Of a DNA stretch of 64,000 nucleotides, positions 26,763 through 36,381 are shown piece after piece. The translations under genes and the position numbers were made by a program. The stretch is taken from NCBI RefSeq assembly GCF_020447205.1, contig NZ_JAJAEL010000024.1:1646-65645 (forward strand). The letters run 5' to 3'. The notes beneath the pieces were generated by a model, which saw only the letters and a list, made by a program, of their open reading frames with translations, made no database searches and was not told the origin of the DNA. This stretch comes from Thalassolituus alkanivorans. Lineage in GTDB: Bacteria > Pseudomonadota > Gammaproteobacteria > Pseudomonadales > Oceanobacteraceae. How positions within the stretch are numbered: the stretch's first letter is position 1; each line of letters begins with the position of its first letter.

Positions 26763-29573
26763 ATGTCGATTATTACTCACGCCAGCCGCTACCGGCGCAC
26801 CGGTTTTTGTATTCTTTCTGCTTTGACACTGCTCCCCCTGCAGGCTGTTGCTTTGCACAGCATTCCTGCTGCAGATGAGGTGCTTATCAGAGAAAAAGTC
26901 GTTGCCGGTCAACAGGATAAGGTCTTTGCCGCTACCTCTGGCCGCGAGCTTGGATTCCGTGGCTTCAACGTATCCGGTGAAGTGAAGCTGGCAGAATCGG
27001 GCTTTAAAGCCTTTAAAAACAGTGAAGATGCGCAGGTCAGTCTGGGCTTACTGAAGGACAAAACCGGTGCCAATCTGATTCGCTACACCCTGGCATGGGA
27101 AGGTGTGCAACCGCAGCCGGGGCAGGTGGATGAGGATTATCTGGCGGCGGTCAGCCAGCAGATTGCCATCGCAGCGGACCTCGGACTGTATGTGCTGTTG
27201 GATTATCACTCGGATTTATACAGCCGCCATACCTTTACGGCCGATTCCGGCGATACCGGTAATGGCGCACCGCGCTGGGCGGTAAGCGATGTTTACGGCA
27301 AGGATGATTGTGGTCTGCCCTGTCAGCTGACCTGGGCTGCGCACAAGCAATCTGATTCGGCGGTACGTAATGCCATGCGTGGTTTCTGGGCTGACCACTG
27401 GGCGCTGAATCAGGATCTGGCCGATATTGAACTCTATCTGCCTGCGTTGGATCAGTGCGTGGATATTGCTGGTGGTCAGGCCCGGAATTCGGTCACCGTT
27501 GGCGGCTGGAGCTGTCATGGCGGTGCTAATCAGCGTTGGCATTATCGGCAGGATGGCACCTTACGCAGCCTTACGGACACGGGACAGTGTCTGGATGTAG
27601 CCGGTGCCAAAACCGCAGCGGGTACCGATATTCAGGTGTATCAATGCAATGGCAGCAGCGCGCAGCAATTTATGGCGGATGCTTATGGCCGCGTACACGC
27701 TGTGCTGGACCTGAATAAATGCCTGAGCCTGAATAACGGTAATGTGCAGCTGGAGGAGTGCGTGGCAGCCAGTCAGGTTACAGACAGCCATCAGCAGTTT
27801 CAGCTGCGTGATGCCGCCACCGGCCTCTCTCTTATGCCGCAACTGGATTTTGTCCAGAGCCAGTTTGTCTGGCAGCTGGGGGAAATGCTGAATTATCTGC
27901 AGACACATCTAACAGCCGCACAGCGGGCGATGATTATTGGTGTTGATCCGGTTAATGAACCCTTTGACGGTGGCATCGGCAATATGAGCTATGCCGACTG
28001 GGATAATGAGGTGCTGTGGCCATTTTATCAGCGTGTGCGTGCAGAAATGGATCAGCGCGGCTGGAGTAATACCCCGGTGTTTGCCGAGCCGATGGTGTTC
28101 TGGAGTTCTATTGCCGGAGCCGTTGCACCGGCAACCGGTGGCCATCACTTAACCTATCAGCCCGGTGATGGCTTTGTTTTTAACAGCCATTTTTATGATC
28201 AGGCCCGTATGGGCGTTAATGATTTAACCGTGGCGCGTAATGGCAGCTATTTTTCCAATATTGACCAGATCCGTGACGAAGCCCGTTATCTGAATATTAC
28301 GCCGTTTTTATCGGAGTTCGGTATGTGGCTGGACGGTTGGGGACATACCGATACCGAGCGGGTGGTGAATGCCACCTATCAGGGGATGGAAAGCTCAGAT
28401 CGTGTTTCCGGTAAAGACCGGTATGTGGATTTTTATACGCCTCTGATCAGCGGTACTCAATGGCAGTGGGATTATTATTACGACAATCATCAGGAATTAC
28501 AGAACGGTAATCCTCAGCGCGTGATGACCGACGATGATGCCTGGAATGGCGAGAATTTTTCCGTCATCCGTGATTATGGCCAGAACTACAATATTAATGC
28601 CGAACTGGTACAGCGTGCTTATCCGCGTGCATTGCAGGGGGATCTTCTGCATTTCAGTTATGAAGGCCGGGTACCGGATCGTGCCGGCGACCGGATGAAC
28701 TACCACAGTATCCGTGTTTCTTTACCGCCGTTATTTTCTGAACGTGAATTTCTGCGCAATACCGAATTTTCTTTTGCTGCCTGGCGCGGACGTTTAAGCG
28801 ATGCGCCGACGGAAATTTACTGGCCACGGCATTTGGCAAAAGAACAACTTACTGTAATTACCGATGCCGGTATTTTTCCGGCCGCGACATTATCGGCTGC
28901 GGTAACACAGCAAGCGGATGAAGTGGTTATGATTTCTGATCGCGGGGCTGGCACTGGCCAGCGGGTATTCATCTGGGATGATGTCACTGAAGGAGAAAAT
29001 TCTGACAGTCTGCATTTTGCCCTGTTAATTCATGGGGATGCCGGGCTCAGTGGCGAAGAACTGGCGGATTTACAGGCGGGTATCCGCTATCAGTTAGTGC
29101 AGGGAAAAAGCCCGGTGTATCTCACCGGCAGCATGACGCATTCCGGCTATAGCGCCGACAAAGGAACTGCGGCCAATGGTTTTTCGCTGATTAATGCCCG
29201 TTCAGGCTTATGTCTGGATGTTGCTGGGGCACGCAGTTGGAACGGCACAAATGTGCAGTCCTATCCATGTAATGGCAGCAATGCCCAGCGCTGGTTTTAC
29301 GATGCCAACAGTGGCTATCTGAAATCGGCACTCGGCAATAAATGCTTAGATCATGGAGGCCAGTTACGTGATAACGGTAAAGCTGTGATCTGGGACTGTG
29401 TAAACAGCGATAACTTGCGCTGGAACCTTCAGCCGGATGCTCAGGGTTATCAGCTGATTCCGCGCTCATCGGATGCTTATGCCCTGGATGCCTATGGCAC
29501 TGAGGACAGCTCTAATGTGGGTCTCTGGTCACGTCATCAGGGGGCACAACAACGCTGGAAAATGCAGTTCTGA
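26763..29573 (+). CDS. secreted GH5 endoglycoceramidase-like glycosidase with two ricin-type lectin domains
   Basis: A 936-residue secreted glycosidase. The signal peptide ends near ALHS (about 32). GH5 features follow endoglycoceramidases: [27 protein letters not shown], acid/base Glu399 in DPVNEPFDG and nucleophile Glu518 in [10 protein letters not shown]-terminal beta-sandwich follows at about 640-790 ([20 protein letters not shown]). A ricin-B lectin domain (about residues 226-357, with CVDIAGG and CLDVAGA repeats) is inserted inside the catalytic domain, between FWADHW and the helix leading to Asn-Glu-Pro. A second one lies at about 806-936. Substrate is presumably a glycolipid or other glycoside. 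Endoglycoceramidase specificity is inferred. The start has a moderate AGGG about eight bases upstream. Confidence 0.88.
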   Translation: MSIITHASRYRRTGFCILSALTLLPLQAVALHSIPAADEVLIREKVVAGQQDKVFAATSGRELGFRGFNVSGEVKLAESGFKAFKNSEDAQVSLGLLKDKTGANLIRYTLAWEGVQPQPGQVDEDYLAAVSQQIAIAADLGLYVLLDYHSDLYSRHTFTADSGDTGNGAPRWAVSDVYGKDDCGLPCQLTWAAHKQSDSAVRNAMRGFWADHWALNQDLADIELYLPALDQCVDIAGGQARNSVTVGGWSCHGGANQRWHYRQDGTLRSLTDTGQCLDVAGAKTAAGTDIQVYQCNGSSAQQFMADAYGRVHAVLDLNKCLSLNNGNVQLEECVAASQVTDSHQQFQLRDAATGLSLMPQLDFVQSQFVWQLGEMLNYLQTHLTAAQRAMIIGVDPVNEPFDGGIGNMSYADWDNEVLWPFYQRVRAEMDQRGWSNTPVFAEPMVFWSSIAGAVAPATGGHHLTYQPGDGFVFNSHFYDQARMGVNDLTVARNGSYFSNIDQIRDEARYLNITPFLSEFGMWLDGWGHTDTERVVNATYQGMESSDRVSGKDRYVDFYTPLISGTQWQWDYYYDNHQELQNGNPQRVMTDDDAWNGENFSVIRDYGQNYNINAELVQRAYPRALQGDLLHFSYEGRVPDRAGDRMNYHSIRVSLPPLFSEREFLRNTEFSFAAWRGRLSDAPTEIYWPRHLAKEQLTVITDAGIFPAATLSAAVTQQADEVVMISDRGAGTGQRVFIWDDVTEGENSDSLHFALLIHGDAGLSGEELADLQAGIRYQLVQGKSPVYLTGSMTHSGYSADKGTAANGFSLINARSGLCLDVAGARSWNGTNVQSYPCNGSNAQRWFYDANSGYLKSALGNKCLDHGGQLRDNGKAVIWDCVNSDNLRWNLQPDAQGYQLIPRSSDAYALDAYGTEDSSNVGLWSRHQGAQQRWKMQF

Positions 29574-29651
29574 ACTCTTTTTTGTGGGGCCATAAATAAT
29601 AATTAAAAAATAAACTTATAAATAAAAACCACAAAAATGGAATAACTCATC

Positions 29652-32600
29652 ATGACTTCTGCGTTACACAGATCCCGGATGCCGCATGGCTCCGGGAGGC
29701 GGCGAAAGCCGCTGCTCAAAGCTTTGTTTCCCGTTACAACCTTACTGCTTGGCAGTGCACTGACACAGCCGCTGCTGGCTATGAGTGATACTCCGCCAGC
29801 GGAATCGCCTGCCGGATTAGCTCAGCCCGGTCCAGGGCTTGGTAATCTGAGCTACAGCAGCAGTGAATTATTCACGCCGGTATCCTGGATTAATCAGGAT
29901 AACGGCATTCCGCCGACTTATGCTTTCCGCAAAGCTTATGGTGCTAACGTCGGCATGATGGTGGACGGGTATTTTCTGACGTTATTTGCACCGGACAGCG
30001 GCTGGGGGCCCGGTGGCTTCCTGCTGTATGACGTATCCGACCCGCGCAATATCCAGCTGGTAAAACGCATTTATGAGCCGGAAGGGCGTACCGGCGAATT
30101 CCGCGAAGCCCATGCCTTTGGTCTGACCAAAATTAATGACCGCCGTTATGTCAGCGTGCAGACCATTAAAGGCATCGAAATATGGGATTTCACCGACCTT
30201 AACGACCCGCAGCAGGTCAGCAAGCTGGTTCTGCCAGGGGTGAATTCCGGCGATTACACCGCCGTTGCCTGGCAGCAGTGGTGGCAGGCACCTTATCTGT
30301 ATGTTGCTGCCTCGGACCAGGGGGTTTTTATTGTTGATGCCAGCGATCCGGCCAACCCTGTTATTGCTAACCGCGGCAACGGCCGGCCGAACCCGGTACC
30401 TCCGGCTGAGCTGGGTGGTTCGCGCATCGGGCCGATCTTTACGCTGGGCAACCAGATGGTGGTCACCAGCATGGATCAGCGTGATGGCTTTGCCAGCCTG
30501 GATATTTCCGATCCTCTGAATCCGCGCTTACTCGACCGTACACCGGACTTACCGCAGGGCTATTACGCCACCTGTTTCGATGGCAACAAAGTGCATGCCT
30601 CGGTGCGTGGTGCCGGCGCTTATATGGTCAGTTATGACCTGAGCAATCCGGGTAAATTTGTACTGGAAAGCAACAGCCTGCAGATTGATGAGCAGCTGTA
30701 TTGCGGTGTTCAGGACAACCACGTGTTTCAGGGGATAGAACACGCGGTGCATAAAGTTGATATCAGCAATCCGTTTAATTACACCGATATTGGCCATGGC
30801 TCCTTACCGGTCGCCAATGCCGATCATGGTCAGGTCGCGCCCTTTGGTAACCTGGTGTTTATCGGTAACGATCACGGCACCGGTAATGCCTTTATGGTGC
30901 ACGATATTCACCCGGATACGACGGCTCCCTGGGTGAAGCAGGTGTCGCCACGTCCGGGAGCGCTGAATCAGGCGCTGACCAGCCGTATTGGTATTGCCTT
31001 TGCCGACTCCGTCGATTTTGAAAGCATCAGTGCTGCGACTATTCAGCTGCGTCCTGTGGCAGAACCCGGCTCGGCACCGCTGGCCGGTACGTACAGTGCC
31101 TGGCTGGGGCTGGTGAATTTCACCCCAGCACAGCCTTTGGCGCCCAACACCGAATATGAACTGCGGGTCAGCGGCGTAAAAGACTATGCCGGTAATGCCC
31201 TGAGCAATCTTTATATCAGCCGCTTTACCACCGGCAGCGCGACCAATGCCAGCCTGGCTTATCACTGGCCGCTGGATGGTAATGGCCGTGATGAAGCCGG
31301 TGGCAACCACGGCGAGCTCAGCAACGGCCAGTTCAGCGAAGGTGGTCTGGCGTTGAATGCGGCAGGGCAGCTCAGTCTTGATGACGATGTTTCGGGCATT
31401 CTGGGTGGTTCGGCCACGGTGTCGTTTTATTTAAAAACCACGCAAAGCGGCAGCAATAACGCCTGGCAGGCGCCGGGATTATTTGGCCGTGATAATGAGA
31501 ACGGTACCGAAGACGTATTCTGGGGCTGGCTCGACAGCAACGGCCGCTTGCGTCTGAGTGCCGGTAACGACAGCGGTATCAGCACACCACAGGCTATTAA
31601 TAACGGTGAATGGCGGCATATTGTGCTCAGCCGTAATTCTGCCGACGGTGCACTGAGTATCTGGCTGAACGGTGAGCGTGTTGCCAGTGGCAGTGCCCGC
31701 GCCGGTATTCTTGGCGGCGCCTGGTATAACAGCTATCAGACCTTAGGCCGCATTCTGCAGCAGGGACAGGCACTACAGGGCGTTATTGACGATGTACGGG
31801 TGTACAACCGCGTGTTATCCGATAACGAAATCCAGACGCTGGCGGCAACGCCGGTGCTCAGTATCAATGCCGATACCCGCGATATGCAGCAGCAGGTGAA
31901 TGCCGCCGGCAGCTTCCGGGTGGATATCCGCGGCAGCGACAATGCCTTAATCAGCTGGAATTTTGGCGATGGTACGGTGACGCCGTTCAGCAGCGCCAAC
32001 CCGGTCAGCCACCAGTACAGCACGCCGGGTCACTACCGGGTGATTGTGACTATTCAGACGCCGGAGGGCGAACAAACCCAAAGCTTTGAGCATACGGTGA
32101 CTTATCCGCTGACACCTCAGGCACCGGCGAATTCAACCCCGGTCACTGGCGATGGCCAGCAGGTGTATAACGTCAATCCGGATAACGGTACTGTGACCGC
32201 CATTAATGCCAGCTCCCTCAATAAAGTCTGGGAAGTGGCTGTGGGGCGCGATCCGAAAACCCTGGCCATCGGTCCGAATGGCTGGATCTGGATAGCGGTG
32301 CAGGCTGACGATCTGCTGCTGGCACTGGACAGCGCCGGGCAAGTCCGCAAGCGTGTTGCCTTACCTTATGGCGACGGTCCTTATGGCATTGTCTTTACTC
32401 CGGATCAGAGTCTGGGTCTGGTAACACTGCAGAACCGTGGTCAGTTACTCAGCTTCGACCCTTATAGCGGTGCCGAACTGAACCGCGTTGCGGTGAATCC
32501 GGATGCCCGTGGTCTGGCGGTGGATGCCGACAGTGAACGGGCCTACGTGACCCGTATGCGCACAGCGATCAGTAATAACGGCACCGGTGGCGCTGAAATC

Positions 32601-34691
32601 AGTGTGGTGAACCTGAGCAGCATGACGGCGGAAAACAGCATTCTGCTGGCCAACGACGCCAGCACCACCGACGCCGAAGACCGTGGCCGTGGTGTGCCGA
32701 ACTATCTGCATCAGGTGGTGATCTCGCCGGACGGCCGCCGGGCCTGGGTGCCGTCAACCAAGGTGAATATCGAGCGCGGACCGGTACGCGATGGCCGTCC
32801 GCTGAGCCACGACAGTACCGTACGCACGGTAGTAAACCAGATTGATCTGAGCAGCGGCAGCGAGCTGTTTGCCGAACAGATCGACTTTAACGACCGCGAT
32901 TCCGCCCATGCGCTGGCGTTCTCACCGCAAGGGGATTACGTGCTTGTGGCGCTGCAGGGCTCGAACACCGTTGAAATTGTCGATGCTTACAGCGGTGCGG
33001 TGCGCGGTGCGCTGAATCAGAGTGGCCTGGCGCCTCAGGGCGTATATATCGATGCTGAGCATCAGCGCGCCTTTATTTACAACTTCACCAGCCGCTCGGT
33101 CAGTGTGTTTGATCTGAAGGATGTGCTGGCATCGGTCAGCTTTGCGCCGGCAAAGGTTGCCGATATCACGGTGGTAGCCAACGAAAAACTGGAAGATTCG
33201 GTGCTGCGCGGCAAGCAGATTTTCTATAACGCCCGTGATCTGCGTATGAGCCGTGATGGCTACATGGCCTGTGCCAGCTGCCATATCGAAGGTCTGGATG
33301 ACGGCGTGGTGTGGGACTTCACTGACCGTGGTGAAGGTCTGCGTAATACCACCAGTCTGAAAGGCCGTATGGGGCTGGGCCATGGCCGGGTGCACTGGAC
33401 GGCGAACTTCGATGAAATTCAGGATTTCGAAAATGATATTCGCTACGCCTTTGGCGGTACTGGTTTCCTCGCGGATGCTGACTTTAACGCAAGCCAGGCA
33501 CCGCTGGGTGCGGCCAAGGCTGGCAAAAGCGCTGATCTCGATGCACTGGCCGCTTATGTCGCCTCGCTCGAAAACTACGAACGCAGCCCGTACCGCAGCG
33601 AAAACGGCAAGCTGACGGCGGCAGCACAGAGTGGCGAAGCCCTGTTCAGTGAGGTTGGTTGTGCCGGCTGTCACAGCGGCGATACCAAGCGTGACGGACA
33701 GCGTCACGATGTCGGTACCATTCTGCCGGACTCCGGTCTGGGCCAGAATCAACCGCTGGCGGGAGTCGGCTTTGATACGCCAACGCTGCACGGCGTCTGG
33801 CGTACCGCGCCGTACTTCCATAATGGTCAGCTACCGACCCTAGAATCTGTGCTGGCATCCGGACACGGTGCCAACCGCAGCCTGAACAGTGCTGAGCAGG
33901 CCCGGTTGCTGGCCTATGTACGCTCGCTTGATGGCGCTGAGAAACAGTACTTCCGTATGCAGATGCGTGACTGGGATGAATGCTGGGTGGCCGAAGGTGT
34001 GGGTGATGATGCCAATATTGGCCGTTACCAGTGCGGTGACTGGAACGATCAGTGGTGGTATCAGGATCTGATCGGTCGCTTCCATCCGAAACGGGCCGAA
34101 CACTATTGTGCCAAAGGTCAGGCCGCTGACGGTGGCTGGTTCTCTCTGTGGAAGTGTAATAACAACGCCGACCAGCAATGGCAGACCGACGGTTACCTGA
34201 TCCGCCTTAAAGCTGATCCGGGTAAAGTGGTTGATGCTCATCAGGGGCAGTTACATGAAGTAAATATGTGGAGTGAAAACGGCAACAACAACCAGTTCTG
34301 GCAGAAGAACCCGTCTGATTTCCGGCATTTACGCCATGGCAGTGGTTTGTGTCTGACGGCTGTTGCGGTGCAGCAGGACAGTGGTCTGGTACTCAGTGAG
34401 TGCCGTGTGGATGAGAAACAGCAATGGCGTGAAGACAGCGCCGGCCGTTTCCATCTGCTGGCTAATCCGAATCTGTGTCTGGATTATAAAGGGCAGACTC
34501 AGGACAACGGTGCGCTGGTTCTCTGGGCCTGTAACGGTGACTGGAATCAGCAGTTTATCCGTGACGGAGCACAGCTGACGACCCGCCGTAATACCGCTTT
34601 CGCTGTTGAATCAGCCGAAAATGTCAGCGGTGCCTCTGTGCGTATCTGGTCGCGTGATCATTTACCGCAGCAGCAATGGGTCAGTGAATAA
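29652..34691 (+). CDS. giant secreted multidomain protein: propellers, Ig-like, LamG, PKD, di-haem cytochrome, ricin lectin
   Basis: A 1679-residue secreted protein. A long basic N terminus and hydrophobic segment (FPVTTLLLGSALTQPLLA) act as signal. Domains in order: an LVIVD-type propeller (about 70-420; FDISDP-like repeats such as VDASDPANPV), an SbsA-type Ig domain (423-530), a LamG/concanavalin fold (537-730; YHWPLDGNGRDEAGG) and a PKD domain (740-820; SWNFGDGTV). These are followed by a YVTN-type propeller (820-1160) and a di-haem cytochrome region with CASCH (1207-1211) and CAGCH (1337-1341) plus TAPYFHNGQLPTLESVL, as in MauG/cytochrome c peroxidases. A ricin-B lectin ends it (1434-1679). 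It probably oxidises or transfers electrons at a carbohydrate surface. The actual reaction is unknown. It follows the GH5 gene by 78 bases. Confidence 0.85.
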   Translation: MTSALHRSRMPHGSGRRRKPLLKALFPVTTLLLGSALTQPLLAMSDTPPAESPAGLAQPGPGLGNLSYSSSELFTPVSWINQDNGIPPTYAFRKAYGANVGMMVDGYFLTLFAPDSGWGPGGFLLYDVSDPRNIQLVKRIYEPEGRTGEFREAHAFGLTKINDRRYVSVQTIKGIEIWDFTDLNDPQQVSKLVLPGVNSGDYTAVAWQQWWQAPYLYVAASDQGVFIVDASDPANPVIANRGNGRPNPVPPAELGGSRIGPIFTLGNQMVVTSMDQRDGFASLDISDPLNPRLLDRTPDLPQGYYATCFDGNKVHASVRGAGAYMVSYDLSNPGKFVLESNSLQIDEQLYCGVQDNHVFQGIEHAVHKVDISNPFNYTDIGHGSLPVANADHGQVAPFGNLVFIGNDHGTGNAFMVHDIHPDTTAPWVKQVSPRPGALNQALTSRIGIAFADSVDFESISAATIQLRPVAEPGSAPLAGTYSAWLGLVNFTPAQPLAPNTEYELRVSGVKDYAGNALSNLYISRFTTGSATNASLAYHWPLDGNGRDEAGGNHGELSNGQFSEGGLALNAAGQLSLDDDVSGILGGSATVSFYLKTTQSGSNNAWQAPGLFGRDNENGTEDVFWGWLDSNGRLRLSAGNDSGISTPQAINNGEWRHIVLSRNSADGALSIWLNGERVASGSARAGILGGAWYNSYQTLGRILQQGQALQGVIDDVRVYNRVLSDNEIQTLAATPVLSINADTRDMQQQVNAAGSFRVDIRGSDNALISWNFGDGTVTPFSSANPVSHQYSTPGHYRVIVTIQTPEGEQTQSFEHTVTYPLTPQAPANSTPVTGDGQQVYNVNPDNGTVTAINASSLNKVWEVAVGRDPKTLAIGPNGWIWIAVQADDLLLALDSAGQVRKRVALPYGDGPYGIVFTPDQSLGLVTLQNRGQLLSFDPYSGAELNRVAVNPDARGLAVDADSERAYVTRMRTAISNNGTGGAEISVVNLSSMTAENSILLANDASTTDAEDRGRGVPNYLHQVVISPDGRRAWVPSTKVNIERGPVRDGRPLSHDSTVRTVVNQIDLSSGSELFAEQIDFNDRDSAHALAFSPQGDYVLVALQGSNTVEIVDAYSGAVRGALNQSGLAPQGVYIDAEHQRAFIYNFTSRSVSVFDLKDVLASVSFAPAKVADITVVANEKLEDSVLRGKQIFYNARDLRMSRDGYMACASCHIEGLDDGVVWDFTDRGEGLRNTTSLKGRMGLGHGRVHWTANFDEIQDFENDIRYAFGGTGFLADADFNASQAPLGAAKAGKSADLDALAAYVASLENYERSPYRSENGKLTAAAQSGEALFSEVGCAGCHSGDTKRDGQRHDVGTILPDSGLGQNQPLAGVGFDTPTLHGVWRTAPYFHNGQLPTLESVLASGHGANRSLNSAEQARLLAYVRSLDGAEKQYFRMQMRDWDECWVAEGVGDDANIGRYQCGDWNDQWWYQDLIGRFHPKRAEHYCAKGQAADGGWFSLWKCNNNADQQWQTDGYLIRLKADPGKVVDAHQGQLHEVNMWSENGNNNQFWQKNPSDFRHLRHGSGLCLTAVAVQQDSGLVLSECRVDEKQQWREDSAGRFHLLANPNLCLDYKGQTQDNGALVLWACNGDWNQQFIRDGAQLTTRRNTAFAVESAENVSGASVRIWSRDHLPQQQWVSE

Positions 34692-34830
34692 GCAATACTG
34701 CGCTGAGTAAAATTTGTAGTCAGTCTGGTAAATTACCGGGCTGACTGCGGGTTTAAGCAAGGCTGTGTTGAATAAAAATTGAGGAACAGCACGCTGTACG
34801 TTTCTATTACATAAAAGTTACAAATTCTAA

Positions 34831-34866
34831 GAGGATTGATAACATTGTTATTAATCCTTTTTTTAT
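34831..34866 (+). terminator. terminator downstream of the giant cytochrome gene
   Basis: AGGATT-g-ATAAC pairs with GTTAT-t-AATCCT across an ATT loop and is followed by eight T. A second stem (AGTCAG...CTGACT, about 34718-34747) lies between it and the stop codon without a T run. Confidence 0.75.
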
Positions 34867-34912
34867 ATAGGGGTATAAAATTCTTTTTTATTTGTTGTGG
34901 AATGCATGGTTT

Positions 34913-35143
34913 ATGAAGTGCGAGTTTTGCCATCAGTCGGCATTAGCCGGAAAACCCATCACGGTTTCCGGAATCGGTATTGCACACCAGTCCTGTTATG
35001 AGCGTCATCTGATTGAACAACGTGTGTTTAAATCTCTGAATCTGCGTCAGCTGAATGCAACGGAATTGAATGAGCTGCAGGATCTGGTGCAGATTGAAGT
35101 TAATTCCCGTCAGTCGATTCATACCGAAATCGAACTCTGGTAG
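34913..35143 (+). CDS. small zinc-binding protein, 76 aa
   Basis: MKCEFCHQSALAG starts a small protein with CEFC at residues 3-6 and HQSCYERH near residue 30. This Cys2...His/Cys pattern suggests one treble-clef-like zinc site. The C-terminal half is a predicted helix pair (LNLRQLNATELNELQDLVQ). ATG 34913 is chosen because the conserved cysteines follow directly. An in-frame ATG seven codons upstream gives an unlikely hydrophobic extension. Family not recognised. It lies 100 bases ahead of the cytochrome b561 gene on the same strand. Confidence 0.65.
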   Translation: MKCEFCHQSALAGKPITVSGIGIAHQSCYERHLIEQRVFKSLNLRQLNATELNELQDLVQIEVNSRQSIHTEIELW

Positions 35144-35246
35144 CCGCCCAGCAATTTGCCGGATAAAAAGCAACGACCTCTATGCCTCTTGGGCAATGTT
35201 TTATTCGGCGTATACTGATGCCATTACTAAAGATGGGGATACTGTC

Positions 35247-35780
35247 ATGGCACAACCATCGGCTCATTTTAATCTGCCCACCAAACTGCTGCACTGGGGG
35301 TCTGCCCTGCTGATTTTTGCTCTCCTGGCGATTGGTATATTGCTGGAGGAATTACCCCGCGGGCCGGAAAAACTGCAGCTCGTTGGCCTGCATAAATCCT
35401 TTGGCGTAGTGGTGCTTATTCTGCTGATTATCCGCATACCGGTACGCCTTAATAATCCGGTTGCCCCGTTGGCTGGTATACCAAGGGCGGATGTGATTAA
35501 AGCCAAAGCCGTACAGGGACTGCTTTATCTGTGCATGCTGCTGATGCCTGTCAGTGGCATTCTGATGAGTCAGAGTGCCGGATATCCGGTTGCGCTGTTT
35601 GGTCTGGAGTTACCCACTCTGATAGGTAAGAGTCACGATATGCATGAATTCTCTGAAGGTGTACACGGCCTGACAGCCTGGGCTCTGCTGATCTTACTGG
35701 TAGCTCATATCGGAGCGGCGTTGTATCACCACATCAAGCTGAAAGACGACACGCTGAAACGCATGAGTCTGAAAAAATAA
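35247..35780 (+). CDS. cytochrome b561
   Basis: A 177-residue inner-membrane di-haem cytochrome b of the CybB type. It has four hydrophobic segments, with haem-ligand histidines in TKLLHWGSA (near residue 15), GLHKSFGV (near 50), FSEGVHGL (near 138) and VAHIGAALYHH (near 155). CybB-type proteins pass electrons from quinol; E. coli CybB oxidises ubiquinol with superoxide as acceptor. The frame is open far upstream, but the ATG at 35247 begins the conserved MAQPSAHFNLPTKLLHW. The terminator lies at 35801-35827. Confidence 0.92.
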   Translation: MAQPSAHFNLPTKLLHWGSALLIFALLAIGILLEELPRGPEKLQLVGLHKSFGVVVLILLIIRIPVRLNNPVAPLAGIPRADVIKAKAVQGLLYLCMLLMPVSGILMSQSAGYPVALFGLELPTLIGKSHDMHEFSEGVHGLTAWALLILLVAHIGAALYHHIKLKDDTLKRMSLKK

Positions 35781-35800
35781 CCAAACCAGCTCAGCATAAA

Positions 35801-35827
35801 AAAAACCGGCAATACGCCGGTTTTTTT
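35801..35827. terminator. bidirectional terminator
   Basis: A run, stem AACCGGC / GCCGGTT with AATAC loop, then T run. It separates the cytochrome b561 gene from the convergent DUF1439 gene. Confidence 0.88.
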
Positions 35828-35853
35828 GTCCGTTACGATCAGACCGAGCCAGC

Positions 35854-36381
35854 TCAGAACGGGCTCATCACCAGAACCACATCGGCATCGCTGATGGTCA
35901 GGGATTTCAGCATCATCCGCGCCATGGCTTCCGTCATATCCTGATCGCTCAGGGTGTAGACCGGCTGCTTGGTCAGCGCCGGGGTCAGCGCCTTCTGCGC
36001 CAGTGATATCAGCTGTGGCTGCAGCGCCGGAGTCAGGCCATCAATATCAAGCTGGCGGATGACCGGTTCTTCAATAAAAAAGCTGTAGCTGGCTTTGTCG
36101 TAGCGGATTTTTCCTTCCACGGTCAGCTGGCCACTGCTTTGCAAACCGATGCTGGTGGCAATCACGGCATTGGTTTGCAGGCTCAGGCGGTTACCGCTGG
36201 GCAGCAGATCAAGCTTTGGATTACTCAGCGTTAACGTCACCATGCTCTGACTTTGTGTCAGGGGCATCTGGCTGTCTAACTGCTGCTGCAGTTGCTGTTC
36301 CGTGAGGCGTACCTCATAGGCCTGTGCGGCAAGACTGAACAGCAGCAGGCTGCTGGTGCAGAGTGTGGTCAATAATTTCAC
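35854..36381 (-). CDS. DUF1439 (YceB-like) exported protein
   Basis: A 175-residue exported protein. The signal peptide MKLLTTLCTSSLLLFSLAAQA is cleaved before YEVRL and lacks a lipobox Cys, unlike the lipoprotein YceB. The remainder shows the DUF1439 pattern: LTEQQLQQQLDSQMPL, LSNPKLDLLPSGNRLSL, GKIRYD and the hydrophobic ending LKSLTISDADVVLVM. The fold resembles lipid-binding SMP/TULIP-like proteins, but no function is established. Its ATG overlaps the stop of the upstream BASS transporter gene (ATGA, 36378-36381), so the two are translationally coupled. Confidence 0.85.
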   Translation of the reverse strand: MKLLTTLCTSSLLLFSLAAQAYEVRLTEQQLQQQLDSQMPLTQSQSMVTLTLSNPKLDLLPSGNRLSLQTNAVIATSIGLQSSGQLTVEGKIRYDKASYSFFIEEPVIRQLDIDGLTPALQPQLISLAQKALTPALTKQPVYTLSDQDMTEAMARMMLKSLTISDADVVLVMSPF

